The translations under genes were made by a program, and so were the position numbers. Below are positions 34,507 to 44,619 of a stretch of DNA of 64,000 nt, piece after piece (the stretch's first letter is position 1; every line of letters begins with the position of its first letter). The notes under the pieces are model-generated. The model worked only from the letters and a program-made list of their open reading frames with translations. It made no database searches and was not told the DNA's origin. Source of the DNA: Paenibacillus sp. FSL R10-2782 (lineage in GTDB: Bacteria > Bacillota > Bacilli > Paenibacillales > Paenibacillaceae). Where the stretch lies: the NCBI RefSeq assembly GCF_038592985.1, contig NZ_CP151951.1:735001-799000 (forward strand), given 5' to 3'.

Positions 34507-36049
34507 TGTGATTTGCTTGGGAAAAGATAAACCCATGAAGCGCGGGCTTGTGCTGACCGGTGTCCTGTTGGCCACCTTTCTGGCCGCGATTGAGGGAACC
34601 GTCATCGGTCCTGCCGGACCGACTATTGTTAGTGAACTGGGCAGTGTGAATTTACTCAGTTGGATTTTTACGGCCTATTTGCTGACGATGGCTGTAACCA
34701 CACCTATTTTCGGCAAGCTTAGCGATTTATTTGGCCGCAAACCGATTTTTCTGATCGGCTGTTCATTGTTTGTACTCGGTTCTTTGCTTTGTATGCTGGC
34801 TGGTAGTATGGAGCAGCTTATTTTGTACCGGGCTATTCAAGGGATTGGAGCGGGCGGCGTGATTCCCGTTACCTTTACCATTATCGGAGATATATACAAA
34901 ATGGAGGAACGCGGCAAAGTTCAGGGAATGATCAGCTCGGTATGGGGGATTTCTTCCCTAATCGGGCCTTTGCTGGGCGGTTACGTGGTCACTTATTTTG
35001 GCTGGGAATGGATTTTTGGTTTTAACGTCCCTTTTGGACTGCTTGCAATGTTCTTCATCGCTCGTTACCTGCGGGAGCAGGTAGCGAAGCGTACCGCACG
35101 TATCGACGTGCCGGGAGCTGTTACCTTTACCATCGGAATGACAGCCCTGTTGCTCGTATTGGCGCTGGGCGGACAGTATATCGGCTGGGCTTCTCCTGAA
35201 TTGCTGGCCTTGGCTGCTGTTGCTATTTTATTCCTGATCCTGTTTTTGTTTATCGAGAAACGCGCTCAGGAACCGATGGTGCCGCTAAAGCTGTTTCGGA
35301 TATGGGACATTGCTTTTTCCTGTGCCGCAGCACTGCTGGTGAGTTCTCTGCTGATTGGCCTGACCAGCTACCTGCCGCTTTGGATTCAAGGCGTACACGG
35401 TGGGGATGCTGCTTCGTCCGGTCTGGCACTGGCTCCGATGTCGGTAGGCTGGCTATTCGGCTCCATGATCGGAGGACGCATTTTGCTGACTCTGGGTTCG
35501 CGTCGAACCTCATTAGTGGGACTGACCCTGATTGTATTGGGTGCCTTCGTGATGACCTTGATGGGCCAAACGGCGCCGATCTGGCTGCTGTTCCTGTCTA
35601 CTTTATTGTACGGATTGGGATTTGGCTTCTCCATGACCGTGTTTACGATTATTGCCCAGTCTTCGGTCGGGTTCCAGTTGCGTGGTGCATCTACAGCATT
35701 GAATACGTTCCTACGCACATTGGGGCAGACGATTGGTGTCGCAGCCTTCGGTTCATGGCTGAATTATCGCATTGCTGCCCAAACAGCAGACGGACAGCTT
35801 ACACAGCAGGGGGTTACGCAAGAGGATATTAACGGTCTGCTTGCACCTCATTCTTCACAAAGTTTGAGTGGCAGGACTGCCGGCTTGCTCCGTTCTGTGC
35901 TGGAAAACAGCCTGCATTCCCTGTTCATCATCATGGTCGTTATTGCAATCGTTAGCTGGTTTGTCGTTCTCGGACTTCGGAACCGTCCACCGGGTACGGA
36001 AGAAGAAGCAAGCAAGCCTGCAAAGGCGGCACAGGGAGGAACTGCATAG
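34507..36049 (+). CDS. DHA2 (EmrB/QacA-type) MFS drug efflux transporter
   Basis: About 513 aa with 14 predicted helices. The A motif reads GKLSDLFGRKPIF and the C motif GISSLIGPLLGGYV, both typical of drug:H+ antiporters of the 14-helix family. The GTG at 34507 follows AAGGAAAGGA; an ATG at 34534 is the alternative and lacks a good site. The convergent MarR gene downstream is the likely regulator. The substrate is unknown. Confidence 0.88.
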
Positions 36050-36056
36050 GAATAAA

Positions 36057-36075
36057 GGAAACGTAGATCGTTTCC
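36057..36075 (+). terminator. Short hairpin just after the DHA2 gene
   Basis: GGAAACG and CGTTTCC form a 7-bp stem, followed by only TTGTT. It may be a weak terminator. Confidence 0.35.
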
Positions 36076-36172
36076 TTGTTACATGTGGCGCTTGCCAACA
36101 GAATGTTTATTGCTTGTATAGCGATGGCACGAGACAGGAAAATATGAATTATTGCCCATTTATTCAAGCTGA

Positions 36173-36208
36173 AAAGTCCGCTCCAGGTACAAAAATGGGG
36201 CGGACTTT
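36173..36208. terminator. Hairpin between convergent efflux and MarR genes
   Basis: AAAGTCCGC pairs with GCGGACTTT. It could stop both strands, but no long T run is present. The 36080-36170 interval reads as a Cys-containing frame (TCGACQQNVYCLY) without a usable start codon; no gene is called. Confidence 0.45.
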
Positions 36209-36264
36209 GCTATGAATGTCGGATTATAGGAACTAAATGCTTAAAAACTGCTGATTGGATAAAA

Positions 36265-36729
36265 CTATTTGTGATAGGGTGACAGGTTGTCAGCGCTACG
36301 GCCTAGCTTTTTGAGCAATCCGATAAGCTGATCTCTTTCGGTTTCGCTGATTCCGCTAAAAGCACGTTCAATCTGACGTGTATAGTCTGGGTAAATTTCG
36401 TCCATGACGCGTTGTCCCTCGTCCGTCAATTCCGCATATATAATCCGACGATCCTGGTCGCACGGGTGACGGTGCAAATAACCGCGGCTCTCCAGCTTGT
36501 CGATAACATAGGTGACATTTCCGCTTTGCAGTAGCAGCTTGGCTCCAATTTGCTGGATCGGCTGCGCGCCCTTGTGATATAAAACTTCCATTACGGCGAA
36601 GGCCGTTGGGTTAAAGCCCACCGTTTTGATGCCAGCAACCGCATGCTCGTTTACACTTTTGAATGACTTGCCAAACACGCTATACAAATGCATAGATTGC
36701 TGTGTCACCAGTGTCCGGTAATCTATCAT
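36265..36729 (-). CDS. MarR family transcriptional regulator
   Basis: A 154-aa MarR-type winged-helix regulator (QSGNVTYVIDKLESRGYLHR for the recognition helix and wing, DQDRRIIYAELTDEG following). The ATG at 36729 with a GGCGGA site suits the family length better than the longer frame to 36852. It is convergent with the DHA2 efflux gene and may control it, which is an inference. Confidence 0.86.
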   Translation of the reverse strand: MIDYRTLVTQQSMHLYSVFGKSFKSVNEHAVAGIKTVGFNPTAFAVMEVLYHKGAQPIQQIGAKLLLQSGNVTYVIDKLESRGYLHRHPCDQDRRIIYAELTDEGQRVMDEIYPDYTRQIERAFSGISETERDQLIGLLKKLGRSADNLSPYHK

Positions 36730-37006
36730 CTTCATTCCGCCTTTATGTATGGATTTGGGCATCCTTTGACCGCTCGGCTTGGATGACCGGGCAACCATAC
36801 CCTTGTTACTAGCATAAAGGGATTTACGTAATGAGAACATGCGATTTGTCACAGTAGCTGCTTTTTTAACTATTTAATTTCAAAGCTTTAAAGTAAATTT
36901 TTGAAAAATAAAGGTTTTGAATGTAAAAAAACCTTCCCAGATGGTTATATTAAAAAATAATAAATCTTACAGACCCCAAATAAATGCAACAGAGGAGATG
37001 AGGCAC

Positions 37007-37441
37007 ATGGATACGGGTTCTTTCCGTTTTCATTTTCGTGATCCGCAGCAGGCCGCCCAAGCCTGTGAAACATTAAAAGAAATTGGGTACACCGCCAGCA
37101 CAAACGGTGACACAGGTCTGAGTGTTCATATTGAGAATCAGGATGTACTGTCTGCACTGGAGATTTGCCAAGCCTATGAGGGCAGCATGATTGAGGGGGG
37201 GGATCTCCCTTCTGATTCGGGTGACATTCCTGGCTTGCAAGGAAGTGTGTGGGTGCCAAATCCGGGTTATCGCTCGGAGGATTGGATGATTCCCGCTCAC
37301 ATCATCAATGAGGATTGGAGCGAAGCGTATAAGAACGGTTCCTCCCCAACGAACAGCAGCCCGACAAAGGAGCACAATGTCAGCTCCGATCAACAACCCG
37401 AAGAGGATGTAGACGGTTTTTCTGGCAGCATCCATATCTGA
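37007..37441 (+). CDS. Hypothetical protein, acidic C-terminus
   Basis: A 144-aa protein, not recognised. The first ~55 residues look like a small alpha/beta domain (SFRFHFRDPQQAAQACETL then TGLSVHIENQDVLSALEIC, which recalls a permuted ferredoxin-like fold). The C-terminal third is polar and probably disordered. The ATG at 37007 has AGAGGAG 9 nt upstream; an earlier ATG at 36998 is too close. It has its own terminator. Function cannot be told. Confidence 0.6.
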   Translation: MDTGSFRFHFRDPQQAAQACETLKEIGYTASTNGDTGLSVHIENQDVLSALEICQAYEGSMIEGGDLPSDSGDIPGLQGSVWVPNPGYRSEDWMIPAHIINEDWSEAYKNGSSPTNSSPTKEHNVSSDQQPEEDVDGFSGSIHI

Positions 37442-37506
37442 ATTCACATGAATGAGCGTAATAACCGACCAAGTGGTGTTTTGATTTGTTTAAATCCAAA
37501 AAGGAG

Positions 37507-37542
37507 CTCTAATTCCGTGCACAAAAGGATTAGAGTTTTTTT
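37507..37542 (+). terminator. Intrinsic terminator after the 144-aa gene
   Basis: CTCTAATTCC and GGATTAGAG form a hairpin followed by seven T. Confidence 0.75.
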
Positions 37543-37660
37543 AATGACAGGCTGATCAAAATGGGTGAGAACGAAATTTTTGCCGAAGTCTACGCCCCAA
37601 TCCTGCTACTGAATCCTGCCTATGAAGAGGCTTATATGCCTGTTGTAGCAGGCAAAGGGA

Positions 37661-37753
37661 ATGAGAGTCGCTTTTGTAATCTTCAAGCTATTCCCGATCT
37701 TGTGGCTAGTTGCTGCTATTTTTGCTGCTATTTTGGCAGCGGTGGGTATTTAA
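37661..37753 (+). CDS. Possible 30-aa membrane peptide
   Basis: A short frame encodes MRVAFVIFKLFPILWLVAAI followed by more hydrophobic residues, one transmembrane helix. AAAGGGA touches the ATG, so initiation is doubtful. It may instead be the frame-shifted end of the reading frame that opens at 37561. It is followed by a terminator, which argues that something is transcribed here. Confidence 0.25.
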   Translation: MRVAFVIFKLFPILWLVAAIFAAILAAVGI

Positions 37754-37766
37754 TAAATCAAGCACA

Positions 37767-37801
37767 GAACCCCTGTCTTTCAGAGACAAGGGTTTCTTTT
37801 T
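37767..37801 (+). terminator. Intrinsic terminator before the RNase J gene
   Basis: A stem of TGTCT/AGAGACA with outer CCC/GGG pairs is followed by TTTCTTTTT. Confidence 0.65.
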
Positions 37802-37889
37802 GTGCCATTTTTTTAACATGTATGGTGCATAAGTTTACGTGGGAAATGAATAATATGGATAGCTTTTTCCTAAGGAGGAAATAAACTTG

Positions 37890-39560
37890 ATGCTTGCTGA
37901 TAACAGACTACTCATTGCTGCTCTAGGCGGTGTAAATGAAATCGGGAAAAACATGTATTTCATCCAGTACAATCAGGATATTGTCGTTATAGATTGTGGC
38001 TCCAAGTTTCCTGACGAAAATTTGCCTGGTATTGATCTCATTGTGCCGGATGTCACCTATTTACTGGAAAATAAGGACAAGGTCAGAGCGCTTATCGTGA
38101 CACATGGGCATGAGGATCACATTGGAGGCATTCCTTATTTGCTGAAGCAAATAAATATTCCCGTATATGGGACAAAGCTCACCATCGAATTGATTAAGAT
38201 TAAGTTAAAGGAGCATAACCTTTTACGTGATGCCAAGCTTCATCTTATAGATGCGAATTCAACCGTTCAAACTGGCACGATCCAGGCCTCCTTTTTCACC
38301 ACCGTCCACAGCATCCCTGATTGCTTGGGAGTCTTTTTTCAGACACCAGAAGGAAATGTGGTTCATACCGGGGATTTCAAATTCGATATGTCTCCCGTCA
38401 GTGGACCTTTCCCAGATCTTCATCGAATGGCCGAAATTGGACAACAGGGGGTTAAAGTGCTTCTTTCCGAAAGTACAAATGCCGAAAGACCAGGCTTTAC
38501 TCCTTCAGAACGCTTGGTCGGCGGGCATATTTTAGATGCATTCGCCAGAGCCAAACAGCAAGTATTTATCTCTACGTTTGCTTCCAATGTTAACCGTGTC
38601 CAACAAGTCATTGACGCGGCTGTGGAAACAGGACGCAAACTGGTTTTACTCGGACGAAGTATGATAAATGTGGTATCGGTAGCTAAGGAACTGGGCTTCT
38701 TAAGCATGCCCGAAGATCTGCTGATCGAGGCGGGTGAAACAGAGCGGTTTCCTGCAGAAGAAATCGCCATTTTATGTACAGGAAGTCAGGGCGAACCGAT
38801 GGCTGCACTGTCCCGGCTAGCCAATTCGATGCATCCAAAAATCGAAATTTTGCCCGGTGATACCGTAATCATTGCCGCAGGAGCCATACCGGGGAATGAA
38901 CGGAATCTTGCCCAAGTGATTGACAACCTGTACGTACTGGGCGCCAACGTTATTTATGGATCAGGCAGCAACACAGGGATGCATGTATCCGGTCATGGTA
39001 GCCAAGAAGAGTTAAAATTAATGATGACCCTGATGAAACCCCAGTATTTGATTCCCATACATGGTGAATTCAGAATGCTGTATCAGCATCGTCAGCTAGC
39101 AGAGTCTGTGGGCATTCCTATGGAGAATGTATTTATTGTCCATAACGGTGACACTATTCAAATCGAAGAGGGAAGGGCATCCATGGGGCCCAAAGTACCA
39201 TCCGGCAATAGTCTGGTAGACGGGCTGGTAACAGGTGACGTAGGCAACATTGTACTGCGAGACCGCAAAAAGCTTTCTTCAGACGGAATGCTGATTATTG
39301 TGATGACGTTGAGCAAAAACGAGAAGCAAATGCTCGCAACGCCAGAGGTTATATCAAGGGGATTTGTATATGTCAGGGATTCCGAAGAGCTCATGAATCA
39401 GATTCACGACACGATCATGTCCACGGTGAACGAGTTAACAGAAATTGAAATGAGTCAGTGGGGTCTGATTAAGCAGATGTTAAAAGATGATGTTGGCCGG
39501 TTCATTTACAGTCAGACCAAGAGAAGACCCATGATTTTGCCTATCATTATTGAGGTTTAG
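37890..39560 (+). CDS. Ribonuclease J family protein
   Basis: A 556-aa metallo-beta-lactamase/beta-CASP ribonuclease. The metal motif THGHEDHIGG, the later LSESTNAERPGF and the C-terminal HVSGHGSQEE are the RNase J signatures. Such enzymes work in mRNA decay and 5'-end processing, both as endo- and 5'-3' exonuclease. AAGGAGG precedes overlapping TTG (37887) and ATG (37890) starts. Bacillales carry two paralogues (J1, J2); the sequence alone does not settle which this is. Confidence 0.92.
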   Translation: MLADNRLLIAALGGVNEIGKNMYFIQYNQDIVVIDCGSKFPDENLPGIDLIVPDVTYLLENKDKVRALIVTHGHEDHIGGIPYLLKQINIPVYGTKLTIELIKIKLKEHNLLRDAKLHLIDANSTVQTGTIQASFFTTVHSIPDCLGVFFQTPEGNVVHTGDFKFDMSPVSGPFPDLHRMAEIGQQGVKVLLSESTNAERPGFTPSERLVGGHILDAFARAKQQVFISTFASNVNRVQQVIDAAVETGRKLVLLGRSMINVVSVAKELGFLSMPEDLLIEAGETERFPAEEIAILCTGSQGEPMAALSRLANSMHPKIEILPGDTVIIAAGAIPGNERNLAQVIDNLYVLGANVIYGSGSNTGMHVSGHGSQEELKLMMTLMKPQYLIPIHGEFRMLYQHRQLAESVGIPMENVFIVHNGDTIQIEEGRASMGPKVPSGNSLVDGLVTGDVGNIVLRDRKKLSSDGMLIIVMTLSKNEKQMLATPEVISRGFVYVRDSEELMNQIHDTIMSTVNELTEIEMSQWGLIKQMLKDDVGRFIYSQTKRRPMILPIIIEV

Positions 39561-39600
39561 GAAACGGGCATGGATTGTGTTCACTATGCCATTAACCAAA

Positions 39601-39640
39601 AAAAGACTTAAATCAGCAATGTCACTGATTTAAGTCTTTT
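39601..39640. terminator. Bidirectional terminator after the RNase J gene
   Basis: AAAAGACTTAAATCAG and CTGATTTAAGTCTTTT form a perfect 16-bp stem with an 8-nt loop. Confidence 0.85.
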
Positions 39641-39749
39641 TAATTCCCTCCTACCTCCCCAAAAAACGAGGATGCGGTGGCGGTATAGCGAAGCGGAGGA
39701 TTTGAATCTGGAGAAGCAACAGCGATCGTAAGCTAGGGTCTCCACACTC

Positions 39750-41015
39750 CTACAGCATTTCGTTTAAAGCCGCCTGTGTTCCCGCCGTATGCCCCGTCGT
39801 AAACGCTGCGGTAATATTATAGCCGCCCGTATACCCGTGAATATCCAAAATCTCACCGCAGAAAAACAGTCCCGGCATCAGCTTGGACTCCATCGTTTTT
39901 GGATTGGTTTCCTTCAAATTTACACCGCCTCCGGTAACGAACGCCTCCTTCAGAGAGAGCGTACCGTTCACCCGAATCGGAAATGCCTTGATTCGATGGG
40001 CTAACTCCTGCCATTGCTGCTTCGGAATATGATCATACGTCAAATCCTCACGCAGCTCGGTTTGCTGGAGCAGCAGCGGAATCAGGCGTTCCGGCAAATA
40101 GGGCTTGAGCACGTTTTTAATCGCCTTTTTGGCATCGGCTGCCGCCAGCTCCAGTGTTTCCCGATAGACTTCATCAGCATGCTTGTGAGGCTGCAAATCC
40201 AGAGTCAGCAGTACCGTGCTGGTCTTGTCCTTTTTCATCCCTTTTACGACAAACTGACTGCATCGCAAGGCGGAGGGACCGGACAGGCCAAAGTGTGTAA
40301 AAATCATGTCCCCTTCGTGGGTGATTACCTTCTTTTGCTTCGCATTCCACACGGTTAGGCTGATGTCGCGCAAAGATAGACCTTGTAGCTCCTTCGTCTG
40401 GATAAACGTCTCACCTGACGTTAATGGAACCTCCGTGGGATACAGCTCGGTGATCGTATGGCCTGCTTGCTCTGCCCATGCGTAGCCGTCACCTTCCGAG
40501 CCTGTATGAGGGACGGACTTGCCGCCAACCGCTACAATCACGTTGCGGCTGCGAAGGGTTTCCCCGGAACGCAGTCTTACCCCCGCAGTACGACCTTCTT
40601 TGTATAGAACCTCCTGTACGGGGCAATTCGTCCGAATGTCGACTCCTTGAGAACGAACCTTGTTGACCAAAGCATCGACAACTGTTTTGGCCTTATCCGT
40701 CACCGGAAACATACGCCCGTTGTCTTCTTCCTTTAAGGCTATGCCCAGTTGTTCAAAAAAGGCGATGATATCCCGGTTGCCAAAAGCCGCCAGCGCACTG
40801 TGCAGAAAACGTCCATTGCCGGGGATGTGCCGGATCAGCTCGTCCAGCTCTTTTGCATTCGTGACGTTGCAGCGCCCTCCACCGGAAATACCCAGCTTTC
40901 GTCCGAGTTTATTTCCTTTTTCGAGTAAAAGCACCTTGGCGCCCTCACAACTGGCTGCTGCAGCGGCCATTAATCCGGCAGAGCCGCCTCCAATCACAAT
41001 AACGTCGTATGTCAT
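39750..41015 (-). CDS. HI0933/YhiN-type FAD-dependent flavoprotein
   Basis: A 421-aa flavoprotein of the HI0933 family (often named NAD(P)/FAD-dependent or aminoacetone-oxidase-like). The N-terminal dinucleotide fold is [16 protein letters not shown], followed by [16 protein letters not shown]. The C-terminal end [19 protein letters not shown] matches the family. The real reaction is not established. It is a single gene, transcribed toward the RNase J gene. Confidence 0.88.
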   Translation of the reverse strand: MTYDVIVIGGGSAGLMAAAAASCEGAKVLLLEKGNKLGRKLGISGGGRCNVTNAKELDELIRHIPGNGRFLHSALAAFGNRDIIAFFEQLGIALKEEDNGRMFPVTDKAKTVVDALVNKVRSQGVDIRTNCPVQEVLYKEGRTAGVRLRSGETLRSRNVIVAVGGKSVPHTGSEGDGYAWAEQAGHTITELYPTEVPLTSGETFIQTKELQGLSLRDISLTVWNAKQKKVITHEGDMIFTHFGLSGPSALRCSQFVVKGMKKDKTSTVLLTLDLQPHKHADEVYRETLELAAADAKKAIKNVLKPYLPERLIPLLLQQTELREDLTYDHIPKQQWQELAHRIKAFPIRVNGTLSLKEAFVTGGGVNLKETNPKTMESKLMPGLFFCGEILDIHGYTGGYNITAAFTTGHTAGTQAALNEML

Positions 41016-41307
41016 GAACCTCTTCCTTTTTGTTGAAAAATTTTTTGAAAACTCAAAATAGGATATCAGGATTTCCCCATATCGTAATACCGTTACCTTA
41101 GATACACATTATCGCTGTATTTCTGTATAAGGATATACCCTATCACAAGCTTGGGTATTCACGTAAAGACGTCATCTTCTATTAATCTATGTTTCGCAGA
41201 ATTTGTCGTTCTATACCGGGATTTTAACACATATATTGTAATATATTGTAGCCTGTGCTTTAATTCAACTAACGGCGTCAAGGAAAGATGATGAGGGGGA
41301 GAAGTCC

Positions 41308-43041
41308 TTGTTAATTGCGTTGAAGGAAAGTATGCTTCAAGTTCTCCTTGCCGTGATGTCTGCGGGTTTTTTCTCTATATTAACGGATTATGGGGATAAG
41401 AAAAAGGTTTGGGGTGGCAATCTGCTTTCCGCATCTAATCAAAGGATCCTTTTTTGGTGCTGCTTGCCAGCCATATTGCTATGTTCGCTCTTTCAATATC
41501 AGCCTCCTTATGGCCTACCTTCCAATCTGGGGATTATCCCCCTCGCTGTTGGCATCATGTACGGCAGACGGCGCACAGCATGTATTCTTGCCGCTTCTGC
41601 GCTGGTTAGTGTTCTGATTATAGCCCAGTCTACGGCAATGTCGCCAATGTATGTGGGTACGGGTTTTATTCTTTTTCCTTTTATGCTGCTGCACGTCAAG
41701 TTTTTTCAAAGAGGAACATTATTGGACAAAAAACTTCTTATTTCTGCCTATGTTGCGGCTGATTTGCTGCTTAAAGCGATTTTCTCGCTACTGTGGGGCA
41801 AACAGGATGTTTGGGTATATGTTCCTGATCTCCTTACGACGCTTTGGAACATTGCAGCAGGTGTGCTGGCAAGCTTTTTGGTCGTCAGTCTGATGCGAAA
41901 TGCCTTCGAGAAGCTGGCGTTGCGGCGGGATGTGACCGAGTTTACGAGCAAATATCTAATTGAAGCCGATAAGCTGCGTCAAGTGTTGGATCTGATGCCG
42001 TTAGCCCTGGTAACTCTGGACAGCGAGGAACGAGTTGTACATATGAACAAAACGATGCTGGAACTCTATCGGGACGTCGATCCGTTTATTACGCTTCCTG
42101 AGGTGGTGGGGCGTCCTTTGACAACGCTGTTTGGTTTAAGCACTGCACCAGTGGTCAATGAACGGGTTGCGAAGGCCCTTGAAGGAGAGGCGGGTGCTGA
42201 TTTTATAAATGTGCCTCCCAAAGTATTTTTCTCAAGCTTCCTTCCCATTCATGATAAACATGTAAGCCGAACGACAGGTGTCATTATCGCCTTACAGGAC
42301 ATTACAGAGCTGGAGACACTGCGCAGCGAGCTGGGCAATTTCGAGAGGCTTAGTCTGGTCGGACAGATGGCGGCGGGCATTACTCATGAAATACGCAATC
42401 CGATGGCGGTTGTGCGGGGATTTTTACAGCTCATGCGCGAAAAGAGTCCCGATTCCCTCGGTCACTATTATCGTATTGTGATGGAGGAGCTGGACCGGGC
42501 GAATGGAATTATTAACGATTTTCTGTCACTTGCCCAAAACCGGATTGTCGAGAAGGAGCAATGCCATCTGCATGATATTATCCGTGAACTCACTCCTCTG
42601 CTGTGGGCAGATGCCAATCTGAGAGGACAGACGATCGAGCTGAAGCTGGAGGATCATGTCGCAATGTTGCATTTGAACTCTAAGGAAATGAAGCAATTGC
42701 TGCTCAATCTGTCGCGTAATGCGATGGAGGCTATGGGGGATAAAGGTGTGCTGACGATTTCAACGCATGAAGAGGGCGATTTTGTGGAGCTGGAAGTGAA
42801 GGACACGGGTCCCGGTATTCCGCAAAATCAGCTTGAAAAGCTGTTCCAGCCTTTTTACACGACCAAAACGAAAGGTACAGGTCTGGGCCTGGCCTTATGC
42901 CAAAGTATTGTAGAGCGTCATCACGGTACGATTGCAGTAGATTCGGTGGAGGGAATGGGAACGCAGTTTAAAGTTCGATTGCGCAGAACCATTCCAACTC
43001 ACAGGGATCATTCTGAATCACCCTCCATGAATTCCATATAG
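41308..43041 (+). CDS. KinB-like membrane sensor histidine kinase
   Basis: A 577-aa kinase with five to six N-terminal helices (5TMR-LYT type), a PAS domain near 225-340, HisKA with the phospho-acceptor His in MAAGITHEIRNPMAVVRGF, and HATPase (NLSRNAMEAMG, DTGPGIP, GTGLGLALCQSI). No response regulator gene is adjacent. This is the design of orphan sporulation kinases such as KinB that feed the Spo0F/Spo0A phosphorelay. The start is a TTG at 41308 after GAGGGGGAGA. The sporulation role is inferred. Confidence 0.87.
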   Translation: MLIALKESMLQVLLAVMSAGFFSILTDYGDKKKVWGGNLLSASNQRILFWCCLPAILLCSLFQYQPPYGLPSNLGIIPLAVGIMYGRRRTACILAASALVSVLIIAQSTAMSPMYVGTGFILFPFMLLHVKFFQRGTLLDKKLLISAYVAADLLLKAIFSLLWGKQDVWVYVPDLLTTLWNIAAGVLASFLVVSLMRNAFEKLALRRDVTEFTSKYLIEADKLRQVLDLMPLALVTLDSEERVVHMNKTMLELYRDVDPFITLPEVVGRPLTTLFGLSTAPVVNERVAKALEGEAGADFINVPPKVFFSSFLPIHDKHVSRTTGVIIALQDITELETLRSELGNFERLSLVGQMAAGITHEIRNPMAVVRGFLQLMREKSPDSLGHYYRIVMEELDRANGIINDFLSLAQNRIVEKEQCHLHDIIRELTPLLWADANLRGQTIELKLEDHVAMLHLNSKEMKQLLLNLSRNAMEAMGDKGVLTISTHEEGDFVELEVKDTGPGIPQNQLEKLFQPFYTTKTKGTGLGLALCQSIVERHHGTIAVDSVEGMGTQFKVRLRRTIPTHRDHSESPSMNSI

Positions 43042-43189
43042 AAATAATTGTACAAATATATATCTGGATTTTTGCAAATTGCGTGAAAAAGATTGTATAA
43101 TAAAGATTAGATGTCCATGTCTTTCACACGGCAGAGGCTGAAATGAAGCAACATAATATACATGATTTTTCGAAAAGGAGTGAACGAAT

Positions 43190-43624
43190 ATGTCGATGTC
43201 TTTTGATCAATATATGAGAGATTCTGTTCAGCCGATGCGCGAAGAACTGACAAGTCTCGGAATTCAGGAGCTGCGTACTCCGGAAGATGTGGAGGCCAAA
43301 CTGCCTGATGCCAAAGGCACAGTGCTGGTCGTTGTGAACTCGGTGTGCGGTTGTGCCGCAGGTCAATGCCGTCCGGGTGTAGCCGAAGCGCTGAAGCATG
43401 ATATTACACCGGATCATCTGTACACGGTTTTTGCTGGTCAGGATAAGGAAGCAACGGCGAAGGCACGCGAATTTTTCGCACCATATCCGCCATCTTCTCC
43501 TTCGATCGCGCTGTTGAAGGACGGCGAACTGGTTCACTTCATCGAGCGTCATCAGGTGGAGGATCGTTCGGCAGACCAAATCGCTGCTGATTTAACCAGT
43601 GCATTTGACCGTTTTTGCCGGTAA
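43190..43624 (+). CDS. Bacilliredoxin (BrxA/BrxB family)
   Basis: A 144-aa thioredoxin-like protein with the CGC active site in VNSVCGCAAGQCRPGV. Such proteins remove bacillithiol from oxidised protein thiols in Firmicutes. AAAGGAG precedes the ATG. Presence implies a bacillithiol-using host. It stands alone with its own terminator. Confidence 0.93.
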   Translation: MSMSFDQYMRDSVQPMREELTSLGIQELRTPEDVEAKLPDAKGTVLVVVNSVCGCAAGQCRPGVAEALKHDITPDHLYTVFAGQDKEATAKAREFFAPYPPSSPSIALLKDGELVHFIERHQVEDRSADQIAADLTSAFDRFCR

Positions 43625-43639
43625 TACTGCTCAAGCTAG

Positions 43640-43678
43640 GCCCCGCATTTTTCGCTTGCGAAACTTGCCGGGGCTTTT
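43640..43678 (+). terminator. Terminator after the bacilliredoxin gene
   Basis: GCCCCG pairs with CGGGGC, with an inner TTTCGC/GCGAAA stem, followed by TTTT. Confidence 0.75.
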
Positions 43679-43725
43679 GCATGTTGGCTTGTGAAGGAAA
43701 TTCCTAAAAAAGAGGTGCTTATCTG

Positions 43726-44535
43726 ATGAGTTTGCAGGAACAGATTATTGCTGAATTGGGAGTACAGCCTACCATTAACGTAGAGGCCGAGGTCCGCAAG
43801 CGTGTGGATTTCCTCAAGACGTATGTCACGAAAACTGGAAGCAAGGGCCTGCTAATCGCCATCAGCGGCGGGATCGACAGTGCTGTAGCGGCTGCCTTGT
43901 GCAAACAGGCTACGGATGAGCTGACGCAGGAGCAAGGCGAAGAGTACAAAACGCTTGGAGTATTTCAGCCGTATGGCAAGCAGGAAGATATCGAGCATAG
44001 CTACGCGGTAGCCAAAGCGTTTGACCTGAAATATGCAGGGGAAACGAACATTCAGGAAGCGGTGGACAAGATTGCCGTGGAGGTGGAGCATTCGTTGAAG
44101 GATATTGGTCTTGAGCGCTCCATTACTCCGCAAGTGAGAGGGAATGTAAAGGCAAGAACACGTATGGTGGTTCAGTACGCGCTTGCAAATGAGCTGAATT
44201 TGCTCGTTGTAGGTACAGATCATGCCTCGGAAGCTATCACAGGCTTTTATACCAAATGGGGTGATGGTGCCGTTGATATTACGCCGCTCAGCACGCTGAA
44301 CAAGCGTCAGGTGCGTTTGCTGGCGAGCTACCTGGGAGTTCCGCAGGTCATTTTAGACAAAGCGCCTACAGCGGGATTGTGGGAAGGCCAGACGGATGAA
44401 AAAGAACTGGGTATTTCTTACGAAGCGAACAGCGACTATCTGGAAGGCAAGGAAATTGACCCGGCGGCACGTGAAAAGCTAGAAAGCTTCTTCACACGCA
44501 CAGCGCATAAGCGGACAAGCATTCCAGGCATTTAA
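43726..44535 (+). CDS. nadE: NH3-dependent NAD+ synthetase
   Basis: A 269-aa ammonia-dependent NAD synthetase, the last step of NAD formation from nicotinate adenine dinucleotide. The ATP pyrophosphatase P-loop is SGGIDSAVAAALC, and conserved GTDHASEAITGFYTKWGDG and GLWEGQTDEKELG are present. Length matches the short, glutaminase-free bacterial form. A GAGGTG site lies ahead of the ATG. Confidence 0.95.
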   Translation: MSLQEQIIAELGVQPTINVEAEVRKRVDFLKTYVTKTGSKGLLIAISGGIDSAVAAALCKQATDELTQEQGEEYKTLGVFQPYGKQEDIEHSYAVAKAFDLKYAGETNIQEAVDKIAVEVEHSLKDIGLERSITPQVRGNVKARTRMVVQYALANELNLLVVGTDHASEAITGFYTKWGDGAVDITPLSTLNKRQVRLLASYLGVPQVILDKAPTAGLWEGQTDEKELGISYEANSDYLEGKEIDPAAREKLESFFTRTAHKRTSIPGI

Positions 44536-44570
44536 GCAGCGAACAATTATGGAATTGTAAAATAATAATG

Positions 44571-44602
44571 CGGCGATCCGCCCGGCGGATCGCCGTTTGT
44601 AT
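44571..44602 (+). terminator. Terminator after nadE
   Basis: CGGCGATCCG and CGGATCGCCG form a 10-bp GC-rich stem, followed by TTTGTATT. Confidence 0.7.
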
Positions 44603-44619
44603 TGACAGCAGGCTATGGC

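Noticed and set aside
36080..36215. Cys-rich small zinc-ribbon-like frame after the DHA2 gene
   Set aside because: The frame has four Cys residues but no usable start codon or ribosome site, and its end is the hairpin at 36173-36208.
37561..37884. 107-aa plus-strand frame before the RNase J gene
   Set aside because: It runs through an intrinsic terminator at 37767-37801 and into the next ribosome site; only a short hydrophobic peptide inside is kept at low confidence.
43852..44223. Antisense frame across nadE
   Set aside because: Shadow of nadE, without ribosome site or recognisable motif.
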